A DNA stretch of 64,000 nt, from positions 2,480,141 to 2,544,140 of the forward strand of contig CAXIPT010000008.1 of the NCBI GenBank assembly GCA_964030475.1. Reading direction: 5' to 3'. Positions 43,578 through 58,500 of the stretch are shown here, piece by piece. The DNA comes from Tethya wilhelma. Lineage: Eukaryota; Porifera; Demospongiae; Tethyida; Tethyidae. The notes beneath the pieces are model-generated. The model saw only the letters and a list, made by a program, of their open reading frames with translations, did no database searches and was not told the DNA's origin. Both the position numbers and the translations under genes were made by a program. How positions within the stretch are numbered: the first letter of the stretch is position 1; each line of letters starts with the position of its first letter.

Positions 43578-46500
43578 CTACAAAACAATTTAAATGTAAG
43601 TAAACATATTCATCAGTTTATGAGGTAGCTATACTATTAATAATCAAAGAGTTTTTATAAAGATGAGGAATTTTCTTTGATGCTGCTAAACATTGCTCAA
43701 ATTAGTGGAACACAATTTTGTGGAAACCATTAGACCATTAATGGTATGTCTATGTAGCAATAATAGATTAAGAGTATATAGCAAAAAGAGTTATGCCAAT
43801 CTTTATGTTGACAAAAGCATGAAAGGCCTTTCAAAGAGGGCTTGTGAACAATTACTGAAGCCCGATTTCATGGTAATCACTTATCAACTCAAAAAGTTAT
43901 CCAAGATTTCATGGTGTTTGTATCTTTGGCAAGGATAGGTCAAATGACATTGTGAATAGGAATCTTTGGCAAGGATAGGTCAAATGACATTGTGAATGGG
44001 AAGCTGGCCCAAGAATGATCGAACACTTACACGTGGAGCCGAACAGGCTGTGGTTGAGTCATTTCCAATCTGGCCTTCATCATTATCACCCCAGGCATAC
44101 ACCTTTCCATCTTCAGTACACACCACACAGTGCAAAGATCCACAAGCTATGTCAACAACCTTCCTTGATGCTAGAGCACCCATCACCCTCTTTGGTATTC
44201 GCTGGTGAGAGTCATCACCATGTCCAAGACGAAAGTAGTCTCCTTTTCCCCTGTAATATTGAAAACAGACCATCAGTAATGACTCCAGCATTTGTATATT
44301 ATGCAACTCGTACACATTTTTACAATTGCTGTGTATATATGCAGCTATTCAGTAAAAAGTGTGACTAGTAGACTATGGGATAATCAACAATCCCAGGCTC
44401 AGAGGAGTACAACAAACCTACAAGCAGATCTATGTGAACATACCATGTGTACACATGACCCTTGTCTGTAAGGGCTATAGTGAACTGTGACCCACACAAC
44501 AGCTTCACAACTCCTTTTCCCTGAAGTGTGTCCACCTTCTTTGGAATCTTACAGCCTTCATTTCCTCCTCTGCCTAGTTTCCCATAGTCACCATCTCCCC
44601 AAGAGTAGACATTACCACTTGCTGCAGCACAGACAGACTGAGCATCACCACTGCCAAGGGCCACAGCTATGACCTTTTCCCCTCTTAGAGCTGACACCTG
44701 GATGTGTACAAAATGATTGTAGAACAATATATAGGGTGACACACTCATGTTCCATCCATGGAATAGGTAATCCTTATTACTTTTACAGTATAATGTCCTC
44801 TCTAAATATCGTGAGGAGGCAGGTCCACATGTATAAGTACTGATATAACCATGGTTACAAGTCCTGTCGAAATTAGCAATACCTGTTTTGGTTTGTATTG
44901 TGGTTCGTGGTCGTTGTGGCCAAGCCTTCCATATCTTCCTTTCCCCCAAGTGTACAAAGTACCATCCTCCAGGATGCAGGCACTGTGAGATGAGCCACAA
45001 GCAACGTGGGATACTTTCTTTCCTCTCATTGACTCTACCAGCTGTGGGGTGTCTTGGTTACTGTGGAATCATAGTGTTGTTGATATAAAACAAGTGACAT
45101 TGTAGATTGTCAAAGAATTTTAAATTTAACAAAATTATGTTACTTACGCCGTGGAACCAAGACCTAGTTTTCCATCATCTCCTTCACCCCATGCATACAG
45201 CTCTCCAGCAGCAGTGATGGCTAGACAGTGCTTCCCTCCAGAGTGGACAGCAATCTTGTTGATGACAATACCTCTAGTCACCAGTGAGGATATTGGGGTA
45301 GGGGTGGCTACGTTCTCTGTGCCTCCAATGCCGAGCCGGCCATAGGCACCATAGCCAGAGGAATAGACCTTTAATGAAGAATAAAGGATACAAATTAGTA
45401 CCAATTTGGCCACAATAATATGTACTGCACAGATTGTGAAATTCTCACTGGACTGATTCTGTAAAGATTGCCAAACATTTAAAATTTATGCCAATTGAGC
45501 TAATGGCAAAAATTGCCTATCAGTGGTATTTTTTTGTTAGCTCCATATGTATGTATATATTGTTCAATACACAAGGCCATAAGCACCAACCTTTCCATCC
45601 GAAGTGACAGCAAAGAGTGTCTGCTCCCCTCCAATCACCTGAATAGGGTTGATTTCAGAGAAGTTGTCCATGAGGCGTGGTAACTTGACTTTGTTTCCTT
45701 CCACTCCTCCTAGCTGGCCTCTGTGGTTGTGACCCCAACCATACACAGAGAAGGTGTTGCCAAGAGGAATGCTCCAATCCTTGGGATATCTATAATTACG
45801 AAAATGCGGCATCTCACAACAATAAAAACACAGCATCATGCAATACATACCTTTGTGTCCATGAAAGAAGTTGTTCATCATGCTCCTGTTTGAAAAACTC
45901 ATGACTTTCGTGATCTGTATTCTCTGGCTCATTGGACATCTTCAAAGCATCAATACGTTCGTTAACCTCTTGCATGCATCTACATAACAACGATAGGATT
46001 GTAGTTTAAAGACTTGTGAGCTAAAGCGGCATACTATCAATTTCTAAAAGCAAATTTGTTAAACTTTATGGCAATCACATACTTGGCAGGGATGGGCGAT
46101 CTGTTTTGTATGGACTTTGCAATGCGTGCAGCCATGCAGTATTGCAGGAACCATGTCCATTTGGTTACATCACTGCACAAGTCCATACTGTCCAGCTCCA
46201 AGTCACAACCAAGTCCCACCAGAGATTGAAAAAAGGGACTGTGCAGGAGTTGAGACCCCCCACTCACATGAGTCACCTCATAGTTGTACTGTTTGAGGAT
46301 AGCTTCAGGGAGACCTCTTACCAGAGAGAAAAGCGAGGACATTGTACCACCAGATTGCTGATCAGATTGAAAAAAAGTAACACTAAATCATAGACACACA
46401 AAAGTACAGACATGCAGCATATATAAACATACAAATACAAGCCTACTTGTTTGAGAGGGCAACAAGTGCCCATAGCTCCTGTCACAAGGCATCCAGAAAC

Positions 46501-49500
46501 ACAGGAGTCAAGCAGTTTCCTGAGATGCTGAATGGCCCACATTCGTTGAGAAGCATCCAGCATGTTGAGTTGGGCACAAGAAGCAAGGGCAGCTCCCAAT
46601 CGACTGATGGAATCTCTGCTGGGTTGCCTACCTAGCTGAAAGTCAAGCAGGCAGGTAACAAGGTCAATAGATGGCCTTGATTGCAAAACTCTGTCAGACA
46701 AGAGCCTTCCGGTAGCATTCTTCTTAGGCATGAGAGGCTGAACAGTGAATCTAAAGCCCCAGCCATTTACTGATCCATCGCTCTTGAATGTCCACATCAA
46801 CTCATCCCCAACAACTCTGATATCTTGAGCCCAATCAGCCGTGTCCCTACCAGATCTCACGGCAATGACAGCCCCTCCTCCATCTTTGATCACCAACACA
46901 TCATGACGTCGCTCTGTTGAGCACTTGGGGTCAAAGTTTACGACGAGAGCATCAGCTCCTGGTATTCTCACAGTATCAGAGAGGGTAGTGTCATCAGGAT
47001 ATGGATGAGGACTCTCCTGGATGACTGGCTGTGGGGTCTCACCAAGCTGAGGCTCTCGGGACACATCCTCCAGCTCACTAATACACAGCTCCATGAGCAT
47101 CGTTGCCACCTACAACAGTAACAATAAAGCATATGATAGGCCACAACTGTATGCTAGTACTACATTAAATATAATAGCATTATTGTATACCTCAGAATTC
47201 GATTTTCCCATGGCAGTAAGTACAGCTCCTAGTGTTTCCTTGCCTTTCTCTCCAACACGATTTGCGACAGCTAGTTTGAGGAGATCAACCATGACTCTTG
47301 CATCTTCCACAGTAAGCAAGCTAGTGAAATCATCCAAGCCAGATGGAATATAGCCCTTCTTGTGTCGTACTACTTCCAAGCTCTCATCATCAGCTTTCTG
47401 CCCAACGCTAAATCTTGAAGTGTGAGCACCTTCTGGTGTGGGAGGGATAACTCCTGTAATTTCAACCAATTCTCCATGATCACTCTGGGCCTCTTGGTCA
47501 CTTCTTTCTTGGGCAGCGAGTGCCACTCCTCCAAGAGAGCTGACAATAGCATCTCTTGCGTATGCTATCTGGAGTGCTGTCTGAATGTGTCCAAGAGCTT
47601 CTTGTTGCTTAGCAGGTGTAAAAAGAGAGAGGACGATCTTGGTGAGAGATGGACGCTTTGTTTCATCCAGGATAGAGGAGTCATCAACAGGTCTGTTGGA
47701 GGTAAGTGAACTGCCGAGTGGGTCTTGAGAAGACTGGAATGAGACAGGATTGAACTCCCCGGTAGAGGCAGGTGTTCCAGTGGCAAAAGCAATACTGTGT
47801 GATGAACCACATGATATTTTAGTGATGCGGTGGTCTTTCAGAGATAATATCTGCTGCGGTTTTCTGTTGCATATAGTGTTCCCATTGCCGAGTTGACCAT
47901 GGTCATTGTCACCCCAAGAATACACCTAATATTAATATCAATCAATAACTACAGCATGGCAAGACAGCAGTTGTGACTAACCTCTCCATTCTCAGTCAGT
48001 ACAAGGCAGTGCAAAGAGCCCACAGCAATCTGTACCACTTTCTTTTGAATGGTCTCAATGGGCTGGGGGTCCTTAATGGTACCATTATTGTCATTACCAA
48101 GTCGGTAGTACTCACCCTTGCCCCTGTAAAATATATGACATCTGGTCACTATATGATATTCAAATAGATTGGAAGTGTACACAATCACATGCTAGTACAC
48201 AGTAAGTAGATACTGCACACTATTAGCATGACAAATCAGCTTCAAGAAATGCAACAGGAATTGAGCTTGACTATTTATATAAAACAAGACTAGTATGTGT
48301 TAATGCTCATACTAGTACACATACTAATGGATTACCTACTGGCCAGCCAGACTACTGTGTGCTATGAAGTATGTAGTGGCATATAAGTATTGATAACCGT
48401 TACATATTTACCAAGTGTATACTTTCCCATCTTTAGTGAGCAGAACTGAAAAGTGCATCCCACATTCAAGCTGAGCTATGCTTTCTCCACCAAACTCTTT
48501 GATGAGCACAGGAACGACAGAGCCATCTCCTCCTTTCTTGCCCAGCTTACCATACGTACCATCACCCCATCCCCACAGCTCCCCATTCTCTGTAGTGGCT
48601 AGAGTGTGGGCATCACGACTTCCACAGGCAACAAAAACCATCCGAAGTTTCTCAAGGTCACGAACCTAACAATACAAGTGTATACACAGACAAATTAACT
48701 ACAGGAAGAGGTAGATACCTACTATTATAGTTCTGATTGGCATGAGAATGCTAGAGGCTAACTTGACTCTCAATCACTCCTACTCACCTGCTTTGGTTTT
48801 GGGTGATTCTGAGTGTCCCCATGACCTAGTCTACCGTGATCTCCCTGACCCCAGGTGTACAACTCTCCTTTAGAAGTGATGGCTGCACTGTGTCCACTGC
48901 CACACGCAACTTCCCTGACATGTTTACCTTGAAGACTTTCAATCATCTTGGGACGATCATAGCTCCTAAAATGGGAAAATTGAACTTAAAAACTTCACAA
49001 AAGTAAATTTCAATTGCTTTTGTATGTACTTGTTATCTCCATGCCCTAGTTGTCCAAACTCTCCATCTCCCCATGAGAACACCTTTCCATCAGCTGTGAG
49101 GGCCATGGCATGTCTTCCAGCAGTGCTGACAGCTACCTTCCTCACCACATACATGCTCAGGTCAGCCAGCACTTGAGGAGTGGGAATAGTGTCCAGCCCA
49201 CCAACTCCTAGTCTTCCATTGGTGCCTTGACCACAGGCATAGACCTTCCCATCTTGGGACACAACAAAGAGAGTCTTGGACCCCCCGGCTAGTTGAATAG
49301 GGTGGAGCTTTGCAAGCACCCTACTCTCCACAGGGGTTTTGACCTGTATATTGGAACACAAAGACATAAGACAGACACAAATAAGTAGCCATCAGTGTTT
49401 TCTTTGTTTATTAATTTTACTATAAATTTATGCACCTTGGTTTCGCCAATAGAGCTCCCCAGTTGCCCACTGTCATTCAGACCCCATACAAATACTTTGT

Positions 49501-52500
49501 TGGAGTGAGAATCAAGTCTTTCTGATTTGGATCGTTGCTTACGTAGAAGACCAGATTGTTTTGCAGCATTTTCATCAACAGCAAGGAATGAAAACGTAGC
49601 AGCTATTTCATCCTCATTCATGTCCACTCGTCCTATGACAGTGATGCCATGGATCTTGGTGTCTATGCCTCCACTCTTGCAAGCACGAATAGCTATCTCC
49701 ACAATAGGGTAATACTGGAGGGAGAGACATATTAACAACGATAAACAATTCGTACGTACAAGTTATAACAGAGAAAATTCTTTGGAAAAAATCTTGCAGA
49801 TCTAGCTGGGATGTAAAAGAGTGTACCTCAGTGAGACCACTGGCGAGGACAAACTCTCGGCATGTGGATGGGATGGTGATCTGTTTCAGTTCCTTCAGAC
49901 TACCAATTGTGGTTCCAGCCAACACAGCTATGAAGCTAGGCATGTAGCTGCTGTCAGACTGCTCCACTTGGACAGACAGTTGTTCAATGAGGATGTTACG
50001 TTGAATCTCCAAACGAATCCAATGCTACAACACCAAAGGACAAATGTACATAAACAAACCAATCCCAAGAAGCAACAGCACATGGCTTAGCATTCATCTG
50101 TCCTAACACAACACCAGGCAAAACACAATTAGTTCACCTTTCCTTGTGGTCCACTTGACTGCCAGTAGGTAGAGTGAACGCCATCAATGAGTCTGAAGGC
50201 CTGGCTCTCATTGCTAGAAACAGAGAGATGTCTGACTATTTGATCCCAGTCCATCACCACAGAGCCACCTCGCATCTTCTTCTTCTTACGCCTGAGTTGA
50301 AGAGAGCACAATGTAGCACTTAAATGCACTTGATGAGTACATCAGTATGATATATACACGCAGTTATAAAGATTTTAGATATCAATACGCTAACCAAATT
50401 TACGGTATCAGACTTTGTGATTGAACTGTATTATCATTATTGCTGGATGAATACCTGAGAGCTTTCTTCCTGGATCTGGGTGAGCCAACATACACTGCAG
50501 CTTGTCCCTGGTCATCAATACGCTCAAATGCGTGGTTGTGAGACTGGCCTTTGTCAAAACAGTTCTGACAAAAGTCAAAGTCAGCACAAACTTGACAGTG
50601 AAAACGAGGGCCCTCAATGGGAAGCATGTTACAGCCATTACATCTGCAAACAGAAACAAACATGATATATAGTAGTACTGGTGGACCTGACTAGGTAGTC
50701 AGGGTGTACACATCAATGACACACAGAGAGCAACAACAGCACCTGCAACGGTAACTACCATCATGGCACAGATTCCAGACATTAAGAGAAACTATATAAG
50801 TACCCAGAGGTACAACTTGATGGTAGGGTATATAATTGAGTTTAGGAGAGTTGGACAAGACTGTCACCTTCACTATCGCATTCAGTGCAATGAGAGCTTT
50901 CAAATGATATTAACTTTGTTGTGGTTTGGACAAAGTTGGCCCAACTTGGATCACAATTGTAAATCTGATAATACTCACTGTAATGTTGCATTCATGTCAA
51001 CACAGGTCTTCTAAATAAGATTTAACTCTGTATCTCGGGTTTTCGAGTAAAACATAGCAATCTCTATATCACTTGAAAGCTCTTTTTATGCTGAATACGA
51101 TGGTACACATTTTAGTTTAGTACAGTAAACCACTTTCCCATAATATGTGTACAAATCAAGTCGGTATAAAAAAGGGCCACAAAAAAGCCACATCACAATT
51201 GAGTTTAGGAGAAACGAGCAAGACTGTGGCCTTCACCATCACATTCAGTGTGATGAGACCTTTCAAATGATACCCACTTTGTAGTGGTTTGGACAAAGTT
51301 GGCCCAACTTGGATCACAATCGTAAATCTAACAATACCCACTGTAATCTTGGATTCGTGTCAACAGATGTCTTCTAAATAAGATTAACTCTGTATCTCGG
51401 GTTTTTGAGCAAAACATGGCAACATATTATATCATTAGAAAGGCCTTTTAATGCTAATTAAAATGGTCCAATTTTTAGTTTTGTACAGCAAATGACTATT
51501 CTACAATAGGTGAAAATATCAAGTTAGTACAAAAAAAGGCCACTAAAGATCCTGCTTATACGTACCAGAGATAAACAACAATGATGTTGTTGTATAGGCC
51601 TGGGTGACAAAGGTCAGTTAAATATTTTCTTAGAACTACAAAAGAATGCACAGGCAAGTGTCACATCAATAAATATCATTCTAAAGCAATGAATCATTGT
51701 AAGACCAAATTAATTTGATTAACCTACACAAACCACGTGGTAGATAAATTACATCATAACAGAGGGGAATTCCAGGGGTATATCCACAGATACTATATAT
51801 AACTAACTGTAGTGCAGCAATGCTGTAACTATATGAGGCTGAACTGATTGCATCAGTTGCATACTAACAGTTAACCAACAGAAAGAGTACTACAATGTTG
51901 AAGACAATTTTGCTGTTACTATTTTTCATAGAAATCCAACCTTGCTGGTCATTCTGTGAGGTGTGGGACCAAGCAGTTAACAGTCAAAGCCAAATTCAAC
52001 GTTGTGCTAGAATTAAAGCCAGCCTTGAAGCAGCTTTAGTTTCCAGTGAGGCGAACATTTTCACCCTGAAGGAGGTGTTTGTTTCCAGCAACACTCCAAC
52101 CTTTCTTAATATCGACTACATTGTGCGACTCACTAATTCCAACAGCTACATTGACTATCATCAATGTGGCCTTCACCATCACATTCAGTGTGATGAGACC
52201 TTTCAAATGATACCCACTTTGTAGTGGTTTGGACAAAGTTGGCCCAACTTGGATCACAATCGTAAATCTAACAATACCCACTGTAATCTTGGATTCGTGT
52301 CAACAGATGTCTTCTAAATAAGATTAACTCTGTATCTCGGGTTTTTGAGCAAAACATGGCAACATATTATATCATTAGAAAGGCCTTTTAATGCTAATTA
52401 AAATGGTCCAATTTTTAGTTTTGTACAGCAAATGACTATTCTACAATAGGTGAAAATATCAAGTTAGTACAAAAAAAGGCCACTAAAGATCCTGCTTATA

Positions 52501-55500
52501 CGTACCAGAGATAAACAACAATGATGTTGTTGTATAGGCCTGGGTGACAAAGGTCAGTTAAATATTTTCTTAGAACTACAAAAGAATGCACAGGCAAGTG
52601 TCACATCAATAAATATCATTCTAAAGCAATGAATCATTGTAAGACCAAATTAATTTGATTAACCTACACAAACCACGTGGTAGATAAATTACATCATAAC
52701 AGAGGGGAATTCCAGGGGTATATCCACAGATACTATATATAACTAACTGTAGTGCAGCAATGCTGTAACTATATGAGGCTGAACTGATTGCATCAGTTGC
52801 ATACTAACAGTTAACCAACAGAAAGAGTACTACAATGTTGAAGACAATTTTGCTGTTACTATTTTTCATAGAAATCCAACCTTGCTGGTCATTCTGTGAG
52901 GTGTGGGACCAAGCAGTTAACAGTCAAAGCCAAATTCAACGTTGTGCTAGAATTAAAGCCAGCCTTGAAGCAGCTTTAGTTTCCAGTGAGGCGAACATTT
53001 TCACCCTGAAGGAGGTGTTTGTTTCCAGCAACACTCCAACCTTTCTTAATATCGACTACATTGTGCGACTCACTAATTCCAACAGCTACATTGACTATCA
53101 TCATCATGTTACGTGGACTGAGTCACCAGTTCTTGCTAAAATTGACCCCAAACTGCTAATGGCCCTGCAACCAGGAATGACTACTGCTTTGTACCCACTA
53201 CAAACTATGGTGCCACATCACAACATCACTCTGGTACTCAAGATAGAAGCACTTGAGCTCCCTCCAAGGCTGCCTAGAAGAGGAGACGAAATACAAGAGG
53301 TTTTGGAGTCTATCACACTACAGGTACAGTAATTATCATACAAAAGAATATTGTGGTTTAACCACTAATTTGATTTTCTTTCTAGCTGAAGAAGTATATA
53401 GCTGATAAAAATAGTAGCAGTGAAGGATTCATAGCAGTATGGTCTATGGACAACCACTCTAAACACACTGTTGTTGTCACGATACTAATTGCTGCCATAT
53501 TGCTGGCTGTATTCTCACTCATCATCACAGCAGTCCTATCATGTACCTGTTTCAAGCACAGGCAACCACATTCAACTGATATTGGTGTGAAACTGCACAT
53601 GTCTTTGGTCAAAGTAGCAACAATAATCAACCTTTCTGAGTGCATTTTTACTGCTATTTCATTGTGGAAAGAACTATCATCTCCAAATATTTATTGTCTG
53701 ATTAAAGGTAGTATATTGGTGGTAGTTCTAGCAATCATCCTACCACTATTGCTCAGTGTACTTGCTGGATACTGTCAGTATCAGCATCACTATTCAAGGT
53801 CTGCTCTATTATGTAAAATGATGTACTGGTATGGCGTATGCAACCTCTATGTGTTTGCATTTCTGACGGGTCTCTATGTTGTACCAACTGCAGTTCTCAC
53901 CAACATTCACTCAATTTTTATCACAAACATTATATTTATCAGTGCAACAGCTTTCTGTCTAACTATAGTCCTTACTCTACCTTTACCGTGCATTTGGAGG
54001 CACAAATCAAGTGGACAAAAGGTCGAAATAAAATTCAGCAATGTCTCGTTTTACCTCCTACCGTCCACTGTGATCGCCATGGTGATATTCTTTCCTTTGA
54101 GCATCACCACCAATGAGATCCTTGGTACTAATAACCAACTTATGCAATGTACTTTACTACTTCTTCCAAGTGCAATGCTCATTATCATTGGAATGATAGC
54201 ATGTACAAGGATCAAATGGAATTCAAGACTAAAGATGAAAGAAACTGAACAGAGTGGACAAGTATCAGTTCAGAGTGTGTTACTAAAGTCTACTCCAGAG
54301 GGGGAGTTACCTGACACTCAGTCTGGTGAAGATGACTACGTCTGATTCAATGACAACAATACTTAGCTTTATTTAAGTCACTATTTAAAGTGTCATAATG
54401 TTAATTATGAACACAACATATCACAGGCTAATGAATTACATATCACAGGCTTATGAATTACAGTGAAAGTATTAAAATTATAATCCTAGCTTGGTTACCA
54501 GGCTTTTCTCTAGTAATTTAAAGAAAAAGGTCAGAGAAGAGAACCTGGGAATGAGGTTAAAAAATCTTTGACGTACAGAATACACATCATTGTTAAATTT
54601 TGTTGCATAAAAACAATAGTAAACTACACACATTCAACAAAATCTGTTACTTCCACATGGAAAGTGTCACCAAAAAAACCTATAAACTTTGTTTTTAACA
54701 CACCAAATTGGGCTGCAACATTTTAAATCAAGTGGCTGAATTCAATGACATATGGACCAAGAATGAGCTGTTTGTGCCTCATTTAACATGAGAAAAAACA
54801 TGAAGCATAGCTGATGTTGTGCAAGCAGGTTGTGCCACGTTGCATGTCACAGATGAGGTATAGACTTAGTATAATATATGCACTATGAATATAATCCACC
54901 AATACAGAAGAGTTGCACAATAACTAGAGGAATTTGCTGAGTGAGCATGTAGGGGATTACCAAGGGGCTATACCTGCTAATGTTATTCATAATAATACAA
55001 ACTATATAAAGAACCTGCTACTATAGTTAGCTGTACCAGAAACTTCATATCCTGATACCTTTGCCACCATGATAACTCAAGTACTTTCCGTTCTAGCTAT
55101 CCTTCAAGCCTATAGAGAGGGAGTTGTTGTCACTAAAGACAATGAGAAACATGCAGATGCATTTTATGCAGTAGAAGAGGCTCTACTATCCAGTAGGAGT
55201 CAGCGAAACCTGCTGCAAGAAACCTTTTTTTCAAGTTCTCACCCTCCACCTACATTGCTGATAGTCACCTACAATGTAACAACCAGTAGTTCTTCCTATC
55301 ACCAATATACCATTGGATGGAGCAGCTCCAGTGTCTTTGCTGTTATCAACCCAGAGACAGTTTGGGCACTCCAATCAGGAATACTGTCCCTAGCCTTTTA
55401 TTTAGAAAAAATCGCAATGCCACAATTGGTTTTTCTTGATTTGAATCTCACCCAAACCACCATTGAACAAACCCTTTCAGAAGAAGAAATGACTCAAGTT

Positions 55501-58500
55501 TTGAAGTCAATTACAGAAAGAGTAAGTGTACAATAGAATCTTCATGTCTAGTTCTTGACTTAATCAATTTTTCATTCACAGCTCAAATCTTATGCGATAC
55601 ACCAAGAGAAGTTGACACACTGGGATGGAAGCAACATGGGCTTCATATGGGATACAGATAACTCTTCTAAACTGTTTCTTATATTTATCGTCATTGCTGA
55701 TGGACTTCTTATTCTTTTCATTAGCATATTTTCGCTGATTATGCTAGCTGCATTCAACAGAAAAGCACATAAAAAGGAAGCAGCCGTCGAAATGGGTCTC
55801 CTTCGATCACTGGTTGGAGTTTCTTTTACACCAAATTTACTAGAAATACTATACCTACTAGCTGTTCTTATACTATTTAAGCCATTACAAACATTCACAA
55901 TAATTAAAGCAGCAATTCTAGCCACTGCATTGCTACTCGTCTTCATAGGAGTACTAATTTCATGTATCTGCAATGGAAACTACTCCCTATGGAGCTTAAC
56001 ACAAAAACAACAGAAACCATGCTGTATTTGCTGTAAAGATTGCTTTGCATTAAGCAGCTTTTTCTTGTTTGTGTACTTTGCAACGTTGAACATTATTCCA
56101 GCTATTATTCTGATGGCCGTACACCCTGTGATAGTTCTCTCCACAGTGACATTCATCTACACCTCCATCTTCTGTGTGGTTCAAATTGGTGCTTTGTTTT
56201 GTTTTATTGATGTGATTAACGAAAATTTTGAGACATTCGCAGAAAATAAGGAAGAATTGAAGCAACAATGTACTAGATTATGTAAAGTTCTGTTCTATTC
56301 TCTTCCTATCGTTGCAATAGCTCTGTTGATGGTTCCTTACTTGGAGATTCTTTCGAGTACATCATACATTCACTCTGGTGAGCTAATTAGTGATATATCC
56401 TCATTTTCTCCTAGCATTATTGTTGGAGCAATAGGATGGTTTGCAAGACAAAAACTAAGGAAGAATTACAAGGAGGCAAATGAAAGAAAACATTCTAATG
56501 AGCAAATAAAGATGGCTGAGGAAGGAAAATCCAACATTGATATCAAACAAGATTAAAAAACAATAACAAATAAACAAAGGTCCTTTTAAAAAACACACAG
56601 AAGTTAACTTGGCATAATATTATTATAGTTGTGTGAACACTTTATGTATACACAACACATTTTTGTAGCTATGAGTGTAGCCAGACATAATAGTGGTTAT
56701 TATTTTTATGTGATATTAGTATTGTACTTAGGAGTAGTGTCTAGTCCATCAGGCTAGATACAAAGCATACAATGAGATGTGAAGAGTTAATTCTTTTCTT
56801 CCACCCACCCACAGCATATTTCTTGTTTCTCTCATATTATTTTTCTCCACTGGCGGAAGTGGTTTCCGCCAATATAGAGGGGGTCTAGCTGACAAGATTA
56901 GTGTTAGCGAACAGTATGAGTATATTGAGCAATGAATAAACATTAACCCTTGATGTCCTAGCACTACAATGCATGCTCATACATGACAATCTACCAGTAC
57001 AAACAGTGGCACTGGGCCCAGAGGACACTGAACAACTCTGGGTGCCTGAGCAATGATCTGATTATCCGCATTAATTGCAAAGATACAGTCAGAGTATCAG
57101 CATTGTACTATAGTTGGCAAGTTACATGACTGACTGACTGGCAAGGTCGGACTGACTCAACGTCAGTCAGTCATAATTGCCAGCTCTGTAAATAAGATTC
57201 ATTGAAAATAATATGCCAAAACAGCATGCTTAAGAATGGTATTATAATATTATGTTATCACTGGCTGAAATTACCTACAGAGTAGGTCAGCAGCCCCTCT
57301 GCTCCTTCTGCATGTTAGAAACTACAGTCAATTCTAAATAATGCACACTAACAAAAGGAGATGGGGTCTCAAAGCTTATAGCATTCAGAGATGATGAAAA
57401 GCCTCAGATCTCAGGAACTGCAGGTTTGTGTTGAAAGCTATGTGTGATTCTTTTTTAGATAACCTTGACTGTATTACCTTGGTATGACCATTTCATGACT
57501 GGATCGAGCTCTGGTTCTTGAGATATACACACAATTCAACAGACAGACAAACAGAGACAGACATACGACTACCGTACCCCTTGGTGCGCATACGTGCACC
57601 AAGGGTTAATTACACGAAACAGAGGCAGAACTCCTGCCAATACAAACCTGTGTCGAGGATGGATGCCAGGCACCACCTCCATCTCAGAGATGAGACCAGT
57701 CCAGTTGTTTTGCTCAGGAAAGTCCACACAGACATCTGTACCATTTCTATTGATGGAACGAACTACACCAACACTTTGATGAGTCACTGAGCCCCACTTG
57801 TACCTGGGAGGAGGGAAAATTTTTTTTATACAACTTTAATTTACATTTAAATAGTAAACGCCAGTTTTTGGTGATTGGAACTAAATTTTGTACAAAAATA
57901 GTGAATCATAACTTGATATAATGCCAACATGCAGTGATACTTAATTGTCCAATCATAAAATTCACAAACAATAAGTTTTGAAATTTAACTAGACAGACTA
58001 AGCAAAGATAATTGCAATGGTACGACAAACACTAATCAACAGTCGTACTTCAAAGAGCAAACTAACTTACTTGGGAGTGGACACTGTTCTCTTCACCCTG
58101 ACCTTGTCCCCAGGCTTGAATGCCAGCACACCAGCAGCATCAATGTCACCTAGGAGCTCACAGTGGCAAAACCTGACCCAGTAGGTTCCACCCTTCTGCT
58201 GCCAGTTGGCCTGGACATTGAGATCATGGAGACCATCACTGTCCACCTATAGAGATAGACAAGGTTAAAGGTCAACATATGTGCTGCTGTGTATGGGCAG
58301 TTAGCACACTTACCTTCATCACCCTGCCAATATCTCCTAGCCTGACCTCCTCATAGGCCTCACAGCATCGTACCATGATTCCAACTGTGATCTTGTCCTT
58401 GACATAGCGAGCATATTCATCCATATTGGAAAAGTCATCTCTTGACTTGAATGTCTTCTCCACTACAAAATCAATACATACATGTACACATTGTAAAATA

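Larger units (their letters stand above)
51225..53104 (+). repeat. Apparently perfect 940-bp tandem duplication
   Basis: Units 51,225-52,164 and 52,165-53,104 look identical at every position I compared. Each includes upstream sequence plus the first 270 bases of the receptor-like first exon. The junction is at 52,164/52,165, where coding sequence (TTGACTATCATCAA) runs into the copied upstream block (TGTGGCCTTCACC). It is either a very recent duplication or an assembly artefact. Confidence 0.95.
50644..57647. other. 7.0-kb HERC2-like intron hosting nested genes
   Basis: Other introns of this gene are about 50-700 bases. This one is 7,004 bases and holds two complete genes plus one gene fragment, all on the opposite strand. 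Splicing the flanking exons directly keeps frame and gives the family-typical HP--RCNGC junction, so no exon is needed in between. Confidence 0.85.

Noticed and set aside
50743..50791. A possible 49-base extra HERC2 exon encoding [13 protein letters not shown] just upstream of the ZZ finger
   Set aside because: Splicing the exon at 57,648 into it causes an immediate stop. Direct splicing to 50,643 keeps frame and gives the family-typical HP-x-x-RCNGC junction.
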